Positions 35,680 through 43,495 of a DNA stretch of 64,000 bases are shown one piece after another; position 1 is the stretch's first letter, and every line of letters begins with the position of its first letter. The notes beneath the pieces were generated by a model that saw only the letters and a program-made list of their open reading frames with translations, searched no databases and was not told the DNA's origin. The stretch comes from Caballeronia sordidicola (GTDB lineage Bacteria > Pseudomonadota > Gammaproteobacteria > Burkholderiales > Burkholderiaceae). The stretch lies in the NCBI RefSeq assembly GCF_002220365.1, contig NZ_MTHB01000063.1:1-64000 (forward strand), in the 5' to 3' direction. Position numbers and translations under genes: made by a program.

Positions 35680-37122
35680 ATGAGCAGATTGATCGTGGTA
35701 TCGAATCGTGTCGCGCCGATCCAGGAAGGCAAACCTGCTGCAGGCGGTTTGGCAATCGGCGTTCTGGACGCGCTGAAGGAGACAGGCGGTGTGTGGTTTG
35801 GCTGGAGCGGCGAGATCGTGGGCGAGGCCTCTGCGCCGGTCATCGAGAAGCGTGGCAACGTGACGTATGCGACCGTTGGGCTGACCCGGCGGGACTACGA
35901 TCAGTATTACCGCGGCTTTTCCAATGCTACCTTGTGGCCGACATTCCACTACCGCAACGACCTGTCGCGATTTGACCGTGAGGAATATGCGGGTTACGCG
36001 CGGGTGAACGAGGCGCTGGCTAAACAGCTCAAGCCGCTGCTCGAACCCGACGACATCATCTGGGTGCACGACTATCATTTGCTGCCCTTCGCACAGGAAT
36101 GCCGGGCGGCGGGCATCAAGAATCCCATCGGGTTTTTCCTGCATATCCCGTTCCCCGTGCCTGAGATCCTGCGGACGGTGCCACCGCACGAAGAGCTGAT
36201 CAAAGCGATGTGCAGCTACGACATCGTCGGTTTCCAGACGGAGGCGGACAAGCAGTCGTTTGTCGATTACATCGAGCGCGGGAACTTGGGGCATCTCAGC
36301 GAAGACGGGATGCTGCAGGCGCATGGGCGCATGTTGAAGGTCGGGGCCTATCCCATCGGCATCTATCCGGACGCCATTGCCAAGGTCGCCGAGCAATTTT
36401 CGAATCGCAAGCCGGTCAAGAGCCTGCGCGACAGTTTGCGTGGGCGCAAGTTGATCATGAGCGTGGACCGGCTCGATTATTCGAAAGGGCTTGCCGAGCG
36501 TTTCCAGGCGTTCGAGCGCTTGCTGCTGCACGCGCCGGGGTGGCATGGGCGGGTATCGATGGTGCAGATTGCGCCGCCAACGCGTTCGGACGTCCAGACG
36601 TACCAGCGCATCCGCCAGAACCTGGAAGGGGAGGCCGGCCGTATCAACGGCCGTTTCGCGCAACTCGACTGGACGCCGATCCAGTATCTCAATCGCAAAT
36701 ACGATCGCAGTTTGTTGATGGCGTTGTTCCGGTTGTCGCAGGTTGGGTATGTCACGCCGTTGCGCGACGGGATGAACCTCGTGGCAAAGGAATATGTGGC
36801 GTCGCAGGACCCGGCCGACCCGGGTGCGCTCGTGCTGTCGCAGTTTGCCGGCGCGGCGGATCAGTTGCCGGGCGCGCTGGTCGTCAATCCGTTCGACCTG
36901 TCGCAGATGTCCGAGGCATTGGAGCGGGCGTTGTCGATGCCTCTTGCAGAGCGTCAAGCTCGTCATACGGACATGATGGCGCCGTTGCGGGAGAACAATC
37001 TATCGGTGTGGCGCGACTCGTTCCTGACTGATTTGCGTAGCGTCGCGACGGCTGCGTCGGTCACGAAGAAAGCGGTGAGGCAGGTGACGGAGGCGAAACG
37101 CCCGGCGCGCGTAGCAAGCTAA
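35680..37122 (+). CDS. otsA: trehalose-6-phosphate synthase
   Basis: This 480-residue cytoplasmic GT20 glycosyltransferase joins UDP-glucose to glucose 6-phosphate, the first step in making the compatible solute trehalose. SRLIVVSNRVAPIQEGKPAAGGL, the loop WFGWSGEIV, WVHDYHLLPFAQECR, FFLHIPFPVPEI, SVDRLDYSKGLAERFQAFE and PLRDGMNLVAKEYVA are all typical. Full length. No otsB phosphatase gene is adjacent. It is preceded by the best sigma54-type promoter in the window and followed by its own terminator, suggesting stress- or nutrient-controlled expression. Confidence 0.96.
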   Translation: MSRLIVVSNRVAPIQEGKPAAGGLAIGVLDALKETGGVWFGWSGEIVGEASAPVIEKRGNVTYATVGLTRRDYDQYYRGFSNATLWPTFHYRNDLSRFDREEYAGYARVNEALAKQLKPLLEPDDIIWVHDYHLLPFAQECRAAGIKNPIGFFLHIPFPVPEILRTVPPHEELIKAMCSYDIVGFQTEADKQSFVDYIERGNLGHLSEDGMLQAHGRMLKVGAYPIGIYPDAIAKVAEQFSNRKPVKSLRDSLRGRKLIMSVDRLDYSKGLAERFQAFERLLLHAPGWHGRVSMVQIAPPTRSDVQTYQRIRQNLEGEAGRINGRFAQLDWTPIQYLNRKYDRSLLMALFRLSQVGYVTPLRDGMNLVAKEYVASQDPADPGALVLSQFAGAADQLPGALVVNPFDLSQMSEALERALSMPLAERQARHTDMMAPLRENNLSVWRDSFLTDLRSVATAASVTKKAVRQVTEAKRPARVAS

Positions 37123-37164
37123 GCGCAGAGTCAAGTATTTGCGTTAAAATCCTCAGATGAATCC

Positions 37165-37198
37165 AGCCCCGCGCCGACCAACCGCCGCGGGGCTTTTT
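37165..37198 (+). terminator. terminator of otsA
   Basis: A 9-bp GC-rich stem (37165-37173 with 37186-37194) with a T-run lies about 45 bp after the stop. Confidence 0.85.
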
Positions 37199-37218
37199 GT
37201 TGGTGGCATTGCCGAGGG

Positions 37219-37234
37219 CGGAACGGGACTTGCG
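37219..37234 (+). promoter_or_regulatory. possible sigma54-type promoter upstream of acidic protein gene
   Basis: CGGAACG-GGAC-TTGCG has GG-N10-GC spacing and a good -12 box, but the -24 box departs from TGGCACG at two positions. The predicted start near 37245 leaves just enough leader for the ribosome site. Confidence 0.5.
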
Positions 37235-37265
37235 TCGCAGAAGAAACGTTCGTCAGGAGGTGATC

Positions 37266-37628
37266 ATGAGTGGAAGCACATTGGACCCGGATGAAGAAGG
37301 TGGCGTAGAGGTAGGCAAGGGACATGGGACTGGCGCATTGGGCCCGAGCGATTCGTCCGATAGCGGCTCGGATGTGCAGGGTGAGAAGCGTTATCCCGGC
37401 GACATTGAGGACGAACTCGACGCGCATGCCGTCGGCCAGTCCGCAGCCGAGCTGAACAGCGACACGGACCGGTATGGAGCGGGGGAGGCGGCGTCCGCCG
37501 ATGGTGACAACAACCTCGAACCCGACTCGGACATCCTGCCGGACGGCGTGGATGAAGAGGTGCGCGCGATAGACGACGAGATCGCCGACCCGGCTAGCGA
37601 CGAAACAGCCAGCGACGAAGACCTTTGA
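37266..37628 (+). CDS. very acidic hypothetical protein with extended Shine-Dalgarno
   Basis: This 120-residue hydrophilic, strongly acidic protein (many Asp, Glu and Ser; e.g. DSSDSGSDVQGEKRYPGDIE, AIDDEIADPASDETASDEDL) has no membrane span or signal. It is probably disordered and fits no recognised family. The start lies directly after AGGAGGTGATC, an 11-base perfect complement to the 16S rRNA 3' end, which implies very high translation. It is flanked by terminators on both sides, so it is monocistronic. A likely sigma54-type promoter lies just upstream. Confidence 0.75.
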   Translation: MSGSTLDPDEEGGVEVGKGHGTGALGPSDSSDSGSDVQGEKRYPGDIEDELDAHAVGQSAAELNSDTDRYGAGEAASADGDNNLEPDSDILPDGVDEEVRAIDDEIADPASDETASDEDL

Positions 37629-37639
37629 AACGCAAGCGC

Positions 37640-37677
37640 GGCAAAACGGCGCGCCCGTCAGGGCGCGCCGTTTTGCC
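37640..37677 (+). terminator. strong hairpin terminator, 17-bp perfect stem
   Basis: The arms 37640-37656 and 37661-37677 are perfectly complementary with a 4-nt loop; the last part of the stem is TTTTGCC. It directly follows the acidic protein gene and could end transcription in either direction. Confidence 0.8.
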
Positions 37678-37802
37678 TTCAAGAAGAATAATAAGAAATA
37701 CTAATCAAGAAGACGAAGGCGCCAGCGTCAATTTGCCGGCAGCAGCCAAACCTCAAATCCGCGCTACCATCGCAAAAAGTAAAACTTGCGGAGCGTCCAG
37801 CC

Positions 37803-38684
37803 TTGAACACAGCAGCAAAAGACCAAAGACTGAAGTCCTTCTGGTCATGGATCCAGGACCCGGTCGTCCAGTGGTCGCAGGACCACGGGCTGATGTTTTC
37901 GGCGGCGATCGCGTTTTTTGCAGCTTTCTCGCTGGCGCCGACGCTGGTGATCATCATCGCGGTGGCGAGCATTTTCTTTGGCGCGGATGCGGTCCAGGGG
38001 CGTCTGTTCGGCGAGATCGCCGGGATAGTGGGTGCCGACGCCGCGCACGGCCTGGAAGCAATCGTCGCCAACGCCTGGCATGCGGACATCGCGACGCGCA
38101 CGGCGATCCTGTCGGGGGTGGGCGTGCTGGTCGGGGCATCGGCGACCTTTTCGTCGCTCTACACGGCGCTCAACGTGATCTGGCCTGCGCCCGTGACGGG
38201 CACGCGGGCCAGCATCATTGCCATTCTGCGGGTTCGCGCGATTTCCTTCGCGTTCGTCCTGGGCGCGGCCTTGCTGATTGTGGCATTGCTCGTACTCGAT
38301 GCACTCGTGGTTCTGGTCGGGCAATGGGTGCTGGGCACGAGCGGGCCGTCCTTCCTGATCGCGGCGGTGGCGCAGCGGGCCATTTCGCTGGTGATGATGG
38401 TGCTCGCGTTCGCGGTATTGCTCAAATTCCTGCCGAGCGCGCGCATGCAATGGCGCGATGCCGCTCTCGGTGCGTCGACCGCAGCGGTGTTGTTCGAAGG
38501 AGGAAAACGGCTCTTCGCGTTCTATCTGCAGCACGCGGGCACGGCAAATACTTTCGGTGCGGCCGGGTCGCTCGCGATCATCCTGATGTGGCTGTATTAC
38601 TCGGCGGCGGTGTTTCTGCTGGGCGCGGAGGTGTCGGCGATGGTCGCGCGCAGACGCACGCAACGAAACTCCGGCTGGCGATAA
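37803..38684 (+). CDS. YihY/BrkB-family inner-membrane protein, TTG start
   Basis: This 293-residue protein has about six membrane spans (MFSAAIAFFAAFSLAPTLVIIIAV, VRAISFAFVLGAALLIVALLVL, SLAIILMWLYYSAAVFLLGAEVSA). The start MNTAAKDQRLKSFWSWIQDPVVQWSQ is family-typical and begins at TTG with GGAG about 10 bp upstream; no in-frame ATG fits before residue 31. Family members were once thought to be RNase BN; their real function is unknown. It has its own terminator. I found no sigma54-type site before it. Confidence 0.9.
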   Translation: MNTAAKDQRLKSFWSWIQDPVVQWSQDHGLMFSAAIAFFAAFSLAPTLVIIIAVASIFFGADAVQGRLFGEIAGIVGADAAHGLEAIVANAWHADIATRTAILSGVGVLVGASATFSSLYTALNVIWPAPVTGTRASIIAILRVRAISFAFVLGAALLIVALLVLDALVVLVGQWVLGTSGPSFLIAAVAQRAISLVMMVLAFAVLLKFLPSARMQWRDAALGASTAAVLFEGGKRLFAFYLQHAGTANTFGAAGSLAIILMWLYYSAAVFLLGAEVSAMVARRRTQRNSGWR

Positions 38685-38686
38685 AA

Positions 38687-38720
38687 AACGCCCCTGGAAG
38701 TAGAAGAGGGGCGTTCTTTT
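38687..38720 (+). terminator. terminator of YihY gene
   Basis: A 9-bp stem (38687-38695 with 38707-38715) is followed by CTTTTTC, just past the stop codon. Confidence 0.8.
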
Positions 38721-38767
38721 TCAGCCTGCTTTTCAGCCTGTGAAGCCGGACCGTCTGATCGTCTGCT

Positions 38768-40252
38768 TTAACCTCGGCGCAACTCCGCCGGCGGCACCTT
38801 CATCAAATGGCGATACTTCGCCACCGTCCGGCGCGCGACGATCACCCCCTGGTCTGCAAGCATTTTGGCGAGGCTCACATCTGACAGCGGGTCGCTGCTG
38901 CTTTCCTTCGCGATCATTTCCTTCAGGAGGGCACGCACGGCAGCAGCCGAGCAGGTACCACCGCTTTCGGTGCTGAGCTCGCGCGGGAAGAAGTGTTTGA
39001 ACTCGAAGATGCCCCGCGGCGTGGACATGTACTTGTTGCCCGTCGCGCGTGAGATGGTCGACTCATGAAGTTCGAGTTCGTCAGCGACATCACGCAATAC
39101 CAGGGGCTTCAACGCAATTTCGCCGTAGTCGAAGAAAGCCTTCTGATGCGACACGATGCACTCCGCCACGCGCTGGATCGTCGTGAAACGTTGCTGCGCG
39201 TTGCGGATCAGCCAGCGCGCTTCCTGCAATTGTTGAGCAAGCGGCGAGCGGCTTGCCCCCGCCGACTGGGCGAACAGCTCGGCGTACATGCGATGAATGC
39301 GCGCACGGGGCAGCACGGCGGGATTGATCGTCACGACCCAGTTTTTCTTCACCTGCCGCACGATTACGTCGGGCACCACGTAGTTGTCTTCCGCCGCACC
39401 GTAATTCGCGCCCGGCTTGGGGTCGAGCTTGCGTACAAGAGCGCAGGCGATGCGCAGTTCTTCCGCGCTGCAGCCAATTTTCTTCTGCAACTCGGCCTGC
39501 TCGCGGCGCGCGAGCCGCTCAAGATAATGCGTGACAATCTCGATCGCGACTGCGCGTCCCGGCGTTTTCGGGTCGAGCGCGTCGAGTTGCAGCGACAAGC
39601 ATTCGGACAAGTTACGCGCGCCCACACCAGGCTTGTCCAGCGATTGCACGAGCTTCAGGGCAATATTCAACTCAGCCTCGGACAACGCCGGCTCTATATC
39701 CACGAGCTCCGACAGTTCCTGAAGATCCTGACGCAGATAGCCGTCATCATCGAGTGCTTCGATGATGAGCTGCGCCACTGCCCGGTCGCGATCGTTGATC
39801 GGATAAAGCCGCAGCGTGTCGTGTAGCGTTTCATGCAGCGAGGGTTCAATGCGAACCCAGTCGGCCGGGTCGGAGCCTTCGCCATCGCCATTATTGCGAG
39901 TCGATGTCCGGCCGAACGGATCGGACGAGAATTCGTTCATCGAATCCTCATGCGACTGGGAGTCGCCGCTATCCGATGTATCGGCGTTACTTTCGGCACT
40001 CATTGGGGCATCGACGGGCGCGTTCTGATCAACGGGCGCGGGCGTGTCAGCCATGGAGTTGCCATTGTCGGTGGACAGCGCGTTGTCCTCTGCCTGCGTC
40101 TCGTCATACTCGAGGAACGGGTTCGTATCAAGCGCGTTGCGCAATTCCTGCTGAAACTCGAGCGATGAAAGTTGCAGCAGACGAACCGATTGCTGAAGGC
40201 GCGGCGTGAGCGCAAGACTTTGCTTGGTGCGTAGTTCGAGGGAAGGCGGCAT
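38768..40252 (-). CDS. rpoN: RNA polymerase sigma54 factor (orphan copy)
   Basis: This 494-residue protein has region I, the activator-interacting domain (LELRTKQSLALTPRLQQSVRLLQLSSLEFQ), an acidic region II, the core-binding and HTH domains, and the C-terminal RpoN box ARRTVAKYRHLMKVP that reads the -24 element. It is full length with all functional regions present. The usual rpoN neighbours (lptB upstream, hpf and PTS genes downstream) are absent, so I read it as the second copy found in Burkholderia-group genomes. It lies between the sigma54-type promoters and near two activators. Start at ATG 40252 (MPPSLELRTKQ). Confidence 0.95.
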   Translation of the reverse strand: MPPSLELRTKQSLALTPRLQQSVRLLQLSSLEFQQELRNALDTNPFLEYDETQAEDNALSTDNGNSMADTPAPVDQNAPVDAPMSAESNADTSDSGDSQSHEDSMNEFSSDPFGRTSTRNNGDGEGSDPADWVRIEPSLHETLHDTLRLYPINDRDRAVAQLIIEALDDDGYLRQDLQELSELVDIEPALSEAELNIALKLVQSLDKPGVGARNLSECLSLQLDALDPKTPGRAVAIEIVTHYLERLARREQAELQKKIGCSAEELRIACALVRKLDPKPGANYGAAEDNYVVPDVIVRQVKKNWVVTINPAVLPRARIHRMYAELFAQSAGASRSPLAQQLQEARWLIRNAQQRFTTIQRVAECIVSHQKAFFDYGEIALKPLVLRDVADELELHESTISRATGNKYMSTPRGIFEFKHFFPRELSTESGGTCSAAAVRALLKEMIAKESSSDPLSDVSLAKMLADQGVIVARRTVAKYRHLMKVPPAELRRG

Positions 40253-40737
40253 TGCGTGTTGTTCCTCAATGTTAGGACTTTCGTGAGTCCTTAAAAGCAA
40301 CAGTCATGCCATGCGCGCTGCAGAGCATGTGAGCGCTAGATTTCAATACGATTTTCCGCAGCTAACGGCATGCCCGGGCATTCGATCGGCCGGCAAATGC
40401 GCGCACTTTTTACACGCGCACGGGCAAAAGCACTGCGGGTAGGCAGAGGCATCTTGGGCCCCACATCATAGGTAAACAGGGCGTGGACAAAACAGCGGGT
40501 AAGCGTTGCAGCATACGGTCTTAACGCAGCTTTCAACGTCACATTTGCCGATTGTCGCGGACGATCCGGCACGCTCTTTGCGTCTGACCTGTCACTACTC
40601 GTGGGGTCTTGGCGCTGCGGGTATGAAAACGAGCAGGGCTTTGCAGCAAAGATGCTGCGGCCGTACGAGGCGGCCTACGCTCAAATAACACAGCGGCAAC
40701 GCCGCAGTTTTTCAAACCAACTAGAAGGAGAATCACG
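40253..40737. other. divergent intergenic region between rpoN and BON gene
   Basis: This 485-bp region contains the rpoN leader on the left and the sigma54-type promoter at 40567 on the right. No credible gene was seen. Confidence 0.6.
40567..40582 (+). promoter_or_regulatory. sigma54-type promoter for BON gene
   Basis: CGGCACG-CTCT-TTGCG keeps GGCACG and TTGC with GG-N10-GC spacing. The predicted start near 40593 gives a leader of about 145 nt before the BON gene. Confidence 0.7.
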
Positions 40738-41070
40738 ATGAAATCGACCCAAATCCTGAAGGCAGCCGGCAGTATCGCGTGTGTCGTGTTTGCGCTTAAC
40801 GTCAGTGCACAAACCGCGACCACGTCGACAGGCGCCTCCACGTCGATTGGTACAAAGGTCGATGACACGGCAGTCACGACCAAGGTCAAGGCGGAACTGC
40901 TGGGCGCGAAGAATGTCAAGTCCACGCATATTCATGTGAAGACACGTGCTGGCGTTGTATCGCTGACGGGTACGGTGCCCACCGCCGATGACAAAAGCGG
41001 TGCGGAAGACGTGGTGTCGAAGGTTGACGGCGTGACATCGGTGCGCAACCACCTGAAGATCGTAGAGTAA
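40738..41070 (+). CDS. BON-domain periplasmic protein (OsmY-like, single domain)
   Basis: This 110-residue exported protein has signal peptide MKSTQILKAAGSIACVVFALNVSAQ, then one BON domain (DTAVTTKVKAELLGAKNVKSTHIHVKT, GVVSLTGTVPTADDKSGAEDVVSKVDGV, SVRNHLKIVE). BON domains bind phospholipid or envelope surfaces; OsmY is induced by osmotic stress. AGAAGGAGA lies 7 bp before the ATG. It follows a sigma54-type promoter and is monocistronic with its own hairpin. Confidence 0.92.
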   Translation: MKSTQILKAAGSIACVVFALNVSAQTATTSTGASTSIGTKVDDTAVTTKVKAELLGAKNVKSTHIHVKTRAGVVSLTGTVPTADDKSGAEDVVSKVDGVTSVRNHLKIVE

Positions 41071-41078
41071 GGGTTGGT

Positions 41079-41115
41079 GCAAAACGGGCGGCGCGCTCGC
41101 TGTCCGTTTTGCTTG
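41079..41115 (+). terminator. terminator of BON gene
   Basis: GCAAAACGG (41079-41087) pairs with CCGTTTTGC (41104-41112), then TTG TTT; just after the stop codon. Confidence 0.65.
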
Positions 41116-41258
41116 TTTCTGGTTAGTGATTACAAGGCTGTACGAAGCAATTAATAAGAAGTCCGAATATAGAAGTCTGGGTGCAGTCCATCACTCATAA
41201 CGGATCTGGTCTTCGCTTAAATCTCGATGAACCGGATCCTCAGGGAAAGGAGATTTTC

Positions 41259-41576
41259 ATGAATCAAACGAAAAAGATTGCTTTGCTCGGCGCACTGGCT
41301 CTTGCGTTCTCAGGTCCGGTATTGGCTCAATCAGCCGGAGGCTCGTCAGGTGGGCCGACGGCCGGCGCGGGCGCGAGCGAAGTAGGTGGGCACGCTGGTG
41401 CTACCGCCTCGCCCACAGAGGGTGGTATGGCGGCTTCAGGAAGCATGGGCATGAGCAAGAAGAGCTCGCACGGAACGACCTTGCACAAGCAGAACAAGGC
41501 GACGCACCTTCGGGGCGCGTCGGCTGCTGCTGCGGCGTCGGCGATGGGTACCAACGACAAGGGCTCACCGCAATAA
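41259..41576 (+). CDS. small exported Gly/Ala/Ser-rich protein
   Basis: This 105-residue protein has signal peptide MNQTKKIALLGALALAFSGPVLAQ (cleavage after AQ), followed by a low-complexity Gly/Ala/Ser/Met/His tail (GGSSGGPTAGAGASEVGG, ASGSMGMSKKSSHGTTLHKQ). It is probably periplasmic and disordered; Met and His might bind metal. AAAGGAG precedes the ATG. No family is recognised. I found no sigma54-type site upstream, unlike its neighbours. It ends at a strong terminator. Confidence 0.7.
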   Translation: MNQTKKIALLGALALAFSGPVLAQSAGGSSGGPTAGAGASEVGGHAGATASPTEGGMAASGSMGMSKKSSHGTTLHKQNKATHLRGASAAAAASAMGTNDKGSPQ

Positions 41577-41610
41577 ACTACGTTACCTGTTTGCGAGTGC
41601 GCGCGACATG

Positions 41611-41646
41611 AACCCACCGGCTGCGGTAGCAGCCGGTGGGTTTTTT
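41611..41646 (+). terminator. terminator of small exported protein gene
   Basis: A perfect 14-bp stem (41611-41624 with 41629-41642) with loop GGTA and a six-T run. Confidence 0.93.
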
Positions 41647-41725
41647 CTGGCGCCCATCCCTGGTGCGATGAACATCAAGACCGACAGGGATAGCAAATAG
41701 TCATTCGAATCTATGAACATGAATG

Positions 41726-41759
41726 TAAAAAAGCCGGCGCACCTTCGGTGCACCGGCTT
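41726..41759 (-). terminator. terminator of PA2169-family gene
   Basis: A 12-13 bp stem with one mismatch (41731-41742 with 41748-41759) and loop TTCG is followed on the minus strand by six T residues. Confidence 0.85.
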
Positions 41760-41781
41760 GATTTCAACGTGCGACCCGTGA

Positions 41782-42234
41782 TTACGGCTTGGCCGCAGCG
41801 TACTGGTCGCGCAGATCGCGAATGCGGTCGTGATTTTCGATTACGCCCTGGTATTGGCGCTCAACCACGGCGCGCACATCCGCCGGCAATTCCTTGTCCA
41901 ACGCGTCACGATAGTTCTTCTTCGCAACGTCTTCACCGCGCTCGCATTCCTCGAGAATTGCGTGATCGCTACGATGGGTCACGGCCGACTTGATGTCGAC
42001 CCAACCCCGATGTAGCGCTCCACCCACCGTGCCGCCGGTTTGCGCCTTTCCACCCAGTCGCTGGACCACATCCTGCAACTCGTGCGCACCGCGTGCACAG
42101 TCCTCGGCGCGGCCTGTAAACAGTTGCTTCAGGGTCGCGTCCTTCGTGTCTTCAGCGGCCTTCCGGAAGCCCTTCTCGCCGTCCTTCGACGTTTCGACCA
42201 GATCGTTCAGTACCGATACGATGTTAGTGCTCAT
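41782..42234 (-). CDS. PA2169-family four-helix-bundle protein (DUF2383)
   Basis: This 150-residue protein has a ferritin-like helical bundle: VSVLNDLVETSKDGEKGFRKAAED, GRAEDCARGAHELQDVVQRLGG, DHAILEECERGEDVAKKNYRDAL and a final helix with VIENHDRIRDLRDQY. The motif layout is that of PA2169/DUF2383 proteins, often found with stress genes; the biochemical role is unknown. The ATG has a strong AAAGGAGGT site. A sigma54-type promoter precedes it, back to back with another for the divergent gene at 42491. Confidence 0.9.
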   Translation of the reverse strand: MSTNIVSVLNDLVETSKDGEKGFRKAAEDTKDATLKQLFTGRAEDCARGAHELQDVVQRLGGKAQTGGTVGGALHRGWVDIKSAVTHRSDHAILEECERGEDVAKKNYRDALDKELPADVRAVVERQYQGVIENHDRIRDLRDQYAAAKP

Positions 42235-42306
42235 ATGAACCTCCTTTGAGTAATCGAAGATGGCCCGCGGTCCTCTGATTCCCCGGATCGCGGTCCAAAG
42301 GGGAGT

Positions 42307-42322
42307 CGCAACGGCTGTGCCC
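42307..42322 (-). promoter_or_regulatory. sigma54-type promoter for PA2169-family gene
   Basis: On the minus strand GGGCACA-GCCG-TTGCG has GG-N10-GC spacing with both boxes close to consensus. The predicted start near 42296 lies about 62 nt before the ATG. Confidence 0.72.
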
Positions 42323-42440
42323 GATCTGTGCCGGATCCATACCCGAGACAGGCGCGTTCGACGCCGGAACGCCGGTCGTTTTTGGGCTTGGCGGTCTGTC
42401 ATCAATTTCGCAACCGCTTCTGGGAAATAGAGCCGTTACG

Positions 42441-42456
42441 TGGCATGTGCTTTGCT
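42441..42456 (+). promoter_or_regulatory. sigma54-type promoter for 42491 gene
   Basis: TGGCATG-TGCT-TTGCT matches the consensus at nearly every position (TGGCAYR-N4-TTGCW) with GG-N10-GC spacing. The predicted start near 42467 gives a leader of about 24 nt. Confidence 0.8.
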
Positions 42457-42490
42457 CAGAGACTGCCAAAAATTGAACGTTGGAGAAGCA

Positions 42491-42739
42491 ATGACCGTTA
42501 ATCCCCGTGAGGCTCTTGTGTTCGTTGCAATCGTCACATCCGCGATCGTGCTGCAAGTGCGTCAGCATGGTATCGATGAGAATCTCGCGGCCGTGCATGC
42601 GCAATCGACGCACAAAGGCCTTTGCAACCCAGTGGCGTCAGCATTGAGAAACGGCCCGCAGCGCGCGAGTTGCGAACCGGCGAACGACGTGCGAGGCACC
42701 AATGCCCAGCCGAGCGTACGGTTTCAACTGTGGGCGTAA
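42491..42739 (+). CDS. small hypothetical protein with N-terminal hydrophobic segment
   Basis: This 82-residue protein has one hydrophobic stretch near the N-terminus (ALVFVAIVTSAIVLQV) followed by a hydrophilic tail. It may be an uncleaved membrane anchor with the tail in the periplasm. GGAGAAG precedes the ATG. No family is recognised. An excellent sigma54-type promoter 35-50 bp upstream is the best evidence that it is a real, regulated gene. Confidence 0.65.
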   Translation: MTVNPREALVFVAIVTSAIVLQVRQHGIDENLAAVHAQSTHKGLCNPVASALRNGPQRASCEPANDVRGTNAQPSVRFQLWA

Positions 42740-42765
42740 TTCGTAGCGTTCCGAAACATACAAAG

Positions 42766-42798
42766 TCAATCAGGCCGCTCCCAGAGCGGCCTGATTGA
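42766..42798. terminator. hairpin between convergent genes
   Basis: A perfect 15-bp inverted repeat (42766-42780 with 42784-42798) with a 3-nt loop lies between two convergent stops. There is no clear T-run on either strand, so it may work as a weak bidirectional terminator. Confidence 0.6.
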
Positions 42799-42821
42799 CA
42801 CCAACGCTTGAACTATCCAAC

Positions 42822-43427
42822 TTATGCACGCGGTTCCGCAAATTCCCGAACCGGCTCCGGCGGCTTGACCGGATCGAAGTCGGCCCAGCGGCCGTTTCGC
42901 CATTGACCCGATGCACGCTCGACTTCCATACCGCCCGCATCGCGGAGAATGGCTGCCGCTTGTGCCTGCAATTGCGCGCCAACATGCACCGCTACGACAA
43001 CGCCGGACTGCCTCGCGTCGAGGGCGTTGGCCGAGCCGTGATTGTCAGTGCTGGTCGAATCGACAGCGGCCCGCTTGCCGGACTGGGAACGCGCCATTGC
43101 GCCCGCTAGCGATCCGACATAGGCGCCTGCTCCGGCGGCGAGCACCGCGGCCAGCCAAGGCGCCTTGAAGAGTATAAAAACGGCTGCACCCACGATTGCG
43201 CCGATTACCGCGCCGATCGTGACGCCCAAGCCCGCGCCCTTCGATGCATCTTTCGCACCGGCATCCGCGTCGTGGTCGCCGCCCGTGGCGAGCCGCGCGT
43301 GCTGTCCGCTTGGCGCAACATAGAAGAGCGTGACGTCCTCTTCGAGAAATCCGCCCTCAAAAAGGCGTTGGGCGGCGGCTTCGGCTTTGGGAAAGGTTTG
43401 AAACCGTCCTGCAATGATCAAAGACAT
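42822..43427 (-). CDS. general-stress-protein-17M-like membrane protein with glycine zipper
   Basis: This 201-residue protein opens with a GSP17M-like domain (AGRFQTFPKAEAAAQRLFEGGF, VTLFYVAPSGQH). A Gly/Ala-rich membrane region follows (GAGLGVTIGAVIGAIVGAAVFIL and WLAAVLAAGAGAYVGSLAGAM), then a C-terminal domain (ARQSGVVVAVHVGAQLQAQAAAILRDAGGMEVERA). Such architectures recur in stress proteins; the precise function is unknown. GGAGGT precedes the ATG. It is the last gene of a leftward run that starts at the PfpI gene, so it may share its sigma54-type promoter. Confidence 0.82.
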   Translation of the reverse strand: MSLIIAGRFQTFPKAEAAAQRLFEGGFLEEDVTLFYVAPSGQHARLATGGDHDADAGAKDASKGAGLGVTIGAVIGAIVGAAVFILFKAPWLAAVLAAGAGAYVGSLAGAMARSQSGKRAAVDSTSTDNHGSANALDARQSGVVVAVHVGAQLQAQAAAILRDAGGMEVERASGQWRNGRWADFDPVKPPEPVREFAEPRA

Positions 43428-43495
43428 GAGGACCTCCGGGAAGCGTTTGTTTCAATGAACCGCGTCCTGAACCAATGACGGATGGAACGCGCCGG

